From the NCBI GenBank assembly GCA_946410375.1, contig CAMKAB010000037.1, forward strand, positions 1 to 7,588: a stretch of DNA of 7,588 bases, written 5' to 3'. The first letter of the stretch is position 1. Every line of letters starts with the position of its first letter. The DNA comes from an uncultured Spirochaetaceae bacterium. Its GTDB lineage: Bacteria > Spirochaetota > Spirochaetia > Sphaerochaetales > Sphaerochaetaceae. Positions 6,548 through 7,588 of this stretch are shown one piece after another. Under the pieces are notes generated by a model. That model did no database searches. It worked only from the letters and a program-made list of their open reading frames with translations, and was not told where the DNA came from. Made by a program: the position numbers and the translations under genes.

Positions 6548-6940
6548 TCATTCTTCCGCAATCTCAATCATCCCGACGGAAAGAGCATACATAAACACAA
6601 CTCTTTTTTCCCCGAACGCAATCGCTTTCGCAGGAGGAACCATTATTTTGAAGCGTTTTTTTTGCAAAAGAGCTATTTCCTCATCCAAATCTTTTGTCTT
6701 ATAACAAATATGATAAGGAGTCGGACCAATCTTGAAAAGCCACGCATCAATGACGGATGAAGCGTCCTTTTTTATCGGACACACCAGTTCCACCCGCGCG
6801 CCGTTCATATCTCCGAAACAGAGGTACACTCCCCTGTCCTCATCTTCTATTACATCTCCGAAAGTCCAGCCGAGAAAAGTCATTGTTTTTTTCGCTTTCT
6901 CTATATCATCAACAGCATAACCGATATGGTCAAATGTCAT
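6548..6940 (-). CDS. VOC-superfamily protein (glyoxalase/methylmalonyl-CoA epimerase-like)
   Basis: 130 residues, the common length for a two-module VOC protein. The first module opens MTFDHIGYAVDDIEKAK and closes with ARVELVCP; the second opens PYHICYKTKDLDEEI and closes with GMIEIAEE. The four positions that bind a divalent metal in this fold are kept: His5, Glu51, His77 and Glu126. Members isomerise, epimerise or open small acyl, keto or thiohemiacetal substrates through a metal-stabilised enolate. The opening resembles methylmalonyl-CoA epimerases, but the exact substrate is unknown. Its position between an FkbH-like gene and a glycosyltransferase gene suggests work on an acyl or sugar-acid unit destined for a surface glycan (inference). 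The ATG at 6940 is chosen because GAGGAG sits five bases upstream; that site overlaps the alternative GTG at 6946. Confidence 0.88.
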   Translation of the reverse strand: MTFDHIGYAVDDIEKAKKTMTFLGWTFGDVIEDEDRGVYLCFGDMNGARVELVCPIKKDASSVIDAWLFKIGPTPYHICYKTKDLDEEIALLQKKRFKIMVPPAKAIAFGEKRVVFMYALSVGMIEIAEE

Positions 6941-6945
6941 ACGCA

Positions 6946-6951
6946 CTCCTC
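6946..6951 (-). promoter_or_regulatory. Ribosome binding site of the VOC gene
   Basis: GAGGAG on the minus strand lies five bases before the ATG at 6940. It is the strongest ribosome binding site in the window, and it overlaps the in-frame GTG at 6946, which rules that codon out as the start. Confidence 0.8.
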
Positions 6952-7044
6952 AAAACAATACAAGCGATTCTTCCTTGAAATACAATCGAAATACGGGGAG
7001 AAATCCTTTTTTGCACCGCAAAACACTTCCCGATATTTACAGCA

Positions 7045-7136
7045 ACACCGCAGGAAACTTCACACCGAACCCGGAAAGATATTATAATGCAGCCGCCCGA
7101 AGAACCTTCCGTATCTCTTCTACACCGCAGGAAACT
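7045..7136. repeat. Dispersed 15-mer pair with decayed flanks
   Basis: ACACCGCAGGAAACT occurs exactly at 7045-7059 and again at 7122-7136, 77 bases apart. Downstream of each copy the sequence stays loosely similar (GGAAAGATATTATAAT against GGAAGATTTTTTAAT), and a third weaker match (GCACCGCAAAACACT) begins near 7013. This looks like an old, eroding duplication in the 350-base gap 6941-7290, where I find no gene and no persuasive promoter. Confidence 0.6.
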
Positions 7137-7173
7137 GCGCTCAGGAAGATTTTTTAATCCTCCCGTAAGCGAC

Positions 7174-7280
7174 CGTTACTCCGAATCCCGTTCGTTACTC
7201 CGAATCCTATTCGTTACTCCGAATCCCGTTTGCTACTCCGAATCCTATTCGTTACTCCGAATCCCGCCCGTTACTCCGAC
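7174..7280. repeat. 19-bp tandem array, about 5.6 units, alternating sub-types
   Basis: Units start at 7174, 7193, 7212, 7231 and 7250, with a partial sixth at 7269-7280. Each begins CGTTACTCCGAATCC (TGCTACTCC in unit four) and ends CGTT, TATT, CGTT, TATT, CGCC in order. The alternation implies that a 38-bp double unit was copied. A 19-base period is not codon-compatible, and the array lies between the FkbH-like stop and the VOC start, so it is non-coding. Confidence 0.92.
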
Positions 7281-7290
7281 ATAAGAATTC

Positions 7291-7588
7291 TTAATCTTCT
7301 GTCCGGACTTCCGCAAACAAACCGGTTGATTCCGGAAGCATATCGGCATTTATAATATATTCTTTCCGATCAGGAGAAGAAGAGACAACCGTAAAACCCA
7401 GTCTCTCGAAAAGATTTTCGACAGGAACATTCTTCTGCGTTTTAATATATTCCGCTTTTATCTTATTCACACCATTAAATTCGCAATGTTTTTTTAAAAG
7501 AGAGAAAATCTCATCTTCAACCTTTCTTCCCATTACTCTGCATGACATCAAAAAAAAGACCCTCTCTACAAAGAAAAGGTCTTTTTTC
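7291..7588 (-). CDS. FkbH-like protein (HAD-IIIC/GNAT), C-terminal part, 5'-partial
   Basis: The frame is open from TAA (7291-7293) to the right edge, giving about 98 residues. The segment FLMSCRVMGRKVED is the hallmark of the GNAT-type acyltransferase domain that ends FkbH-like proteins, and it is followed by the expected A-E-Y-I-K-T-Q-K-N-x-P-V-x-x-L-F-E-R-L-G-F pattern. FkbH-like proteins combine a HAD phosphatase-like domain with this domain and load a glyceryl-type or related acyl unit onto an acyl carrier protein. Only the last part of the second domain is visible, so the HAD portion is inferred from family architecture. An ATG at 7548 could start a shorter protein, but residues upstream of it (VERVFF) continue the family pattern, so the gene most likely begins outside the window. 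A stand-alone GNAT or a truncated remnant cannot be excluded. Confidence 0.7.
   Translation of the reverse strand, partial: KKDLFFVERVFFLMSCRVMGRKVEDEIFSLLKKHCEFNGVNKIKAEYIKTQKNVPVENLFERLGFTVVSSSPDRKEYIINADMLPESTGLFAEVRTED
7552..7587. repeat. Perfect 10-bp inverted repeat with A/T tracts inside the FkbH-like frame
   Basis: AAAAAAGACC (7552-7561) is the exact reverse complement of GGTCTTTTTT (7578-7587), with a 16-base loop. The arrangement resembles a bidirectional terminator, but only four stem pairs contain the GACC core, and the minus-strand reading frame continues through it with family-like residues. It is best treated as an inverted repeat within a gene. Confidence 0.55.

Noticed and set aside
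6248..6760. Plus-strand open frame with hexapeptide repeats (YPQIKP-like)
   Set aside because: It runs antisense through the start of the glycosyltransferase and most of the VOC gene. The repeat follows from the codon-compatible 18-bp array, and there is no ribosome binding site or family match.
7081..7088. ATTATAAT as a -10 promoter element
   Set aside because: It reads TATAAT on both strands, but neither strand has a TTGACA-like box at the right distance.
6975..7157. Plus-strand 60-codon frame in the gap upstream of the VOC gene
   Set aside because: It has no ribosome binding site, its composition is not protein-like, and it covers the 15-mer repeats; it is probably chance.
7174..7280. 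CRISPR array
   Set aside because: The 19-bp units are directly adjacent with no unique spacers, so this is a simple tandem array; the same holds for 6387-6494.

Overview
The window carries two converging gene groups. The mix of genes, the A-rich codon use and a base composition that looks moderate by eye would suit an anaerobe that carries selenium-dependent molybdenum hydroxylase genes. A treponeme-like spirochaete is my best guess and a clostridial host is the alternative; neither is proven from the sequence.

Plus strand, from the left edge to about 4980: a molybdenum-hydroxylase operon. It holds the C-terminal part of a xanthine dehydrogenase/aldehyde oxidase-type molybdopterin subunit (2-1888), the two-[2Fe-2S] subunit (1899-2447) and the FAD subunit (2431-3336). 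After a 157-base spacer come a small DUF3343 (putative Se/S carrier) protein (3494-3763) and a class V aminotransferase-fold cysteine desulfurase/selenocysteine lyase (3760-4977), coupled by an ATGA overlap. This set matches the accessory genes known to travel with selenium-dependent molybdenum hydroxylases. The likely division of labour is that the desulfurase releases S or Se from (seleno)cysteine, the DUF3343 protein carries it, and the three-subunit enzyme uses it at its molybdenum site. The structural subunits are strikingly divergent. Several canonical molybdenum-cofactor and FAD motifs look replaced, sometimes by cysteine clusters, and low-complexity insertions occur, although all reading frames are intact.

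Minus strand, from the right edge down to 5092: part of a surface-polysaccharide or acyl-modification cluster. It holds the C-terminal end of an FkbH-like (HAD-IIIC plus GNAT) protein (7588-7291), a VOC-superfamily metalloenzyme-like protein (6940-6548) and a family 4-type glycosyltransferase (6309-5092).

The gene boundaries are unusually repetitive. A 57-bp tandem duplication covers the stop codon of the desulfurase at the convergent junction (4941-5054). An 18-bp array of six units lies between the VOC and glycosyltransferase genes (6387-6494). A 19-bp array with alternating sub-types (7174-7280) and an older-looking pair of 15-mers (7045-7059, 7122-7136) fill the gap upstream of the VOC gene. 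I see no tRNA, rRNA, CRISPR array, insertion sequence or convincing sigma-70 promoter.
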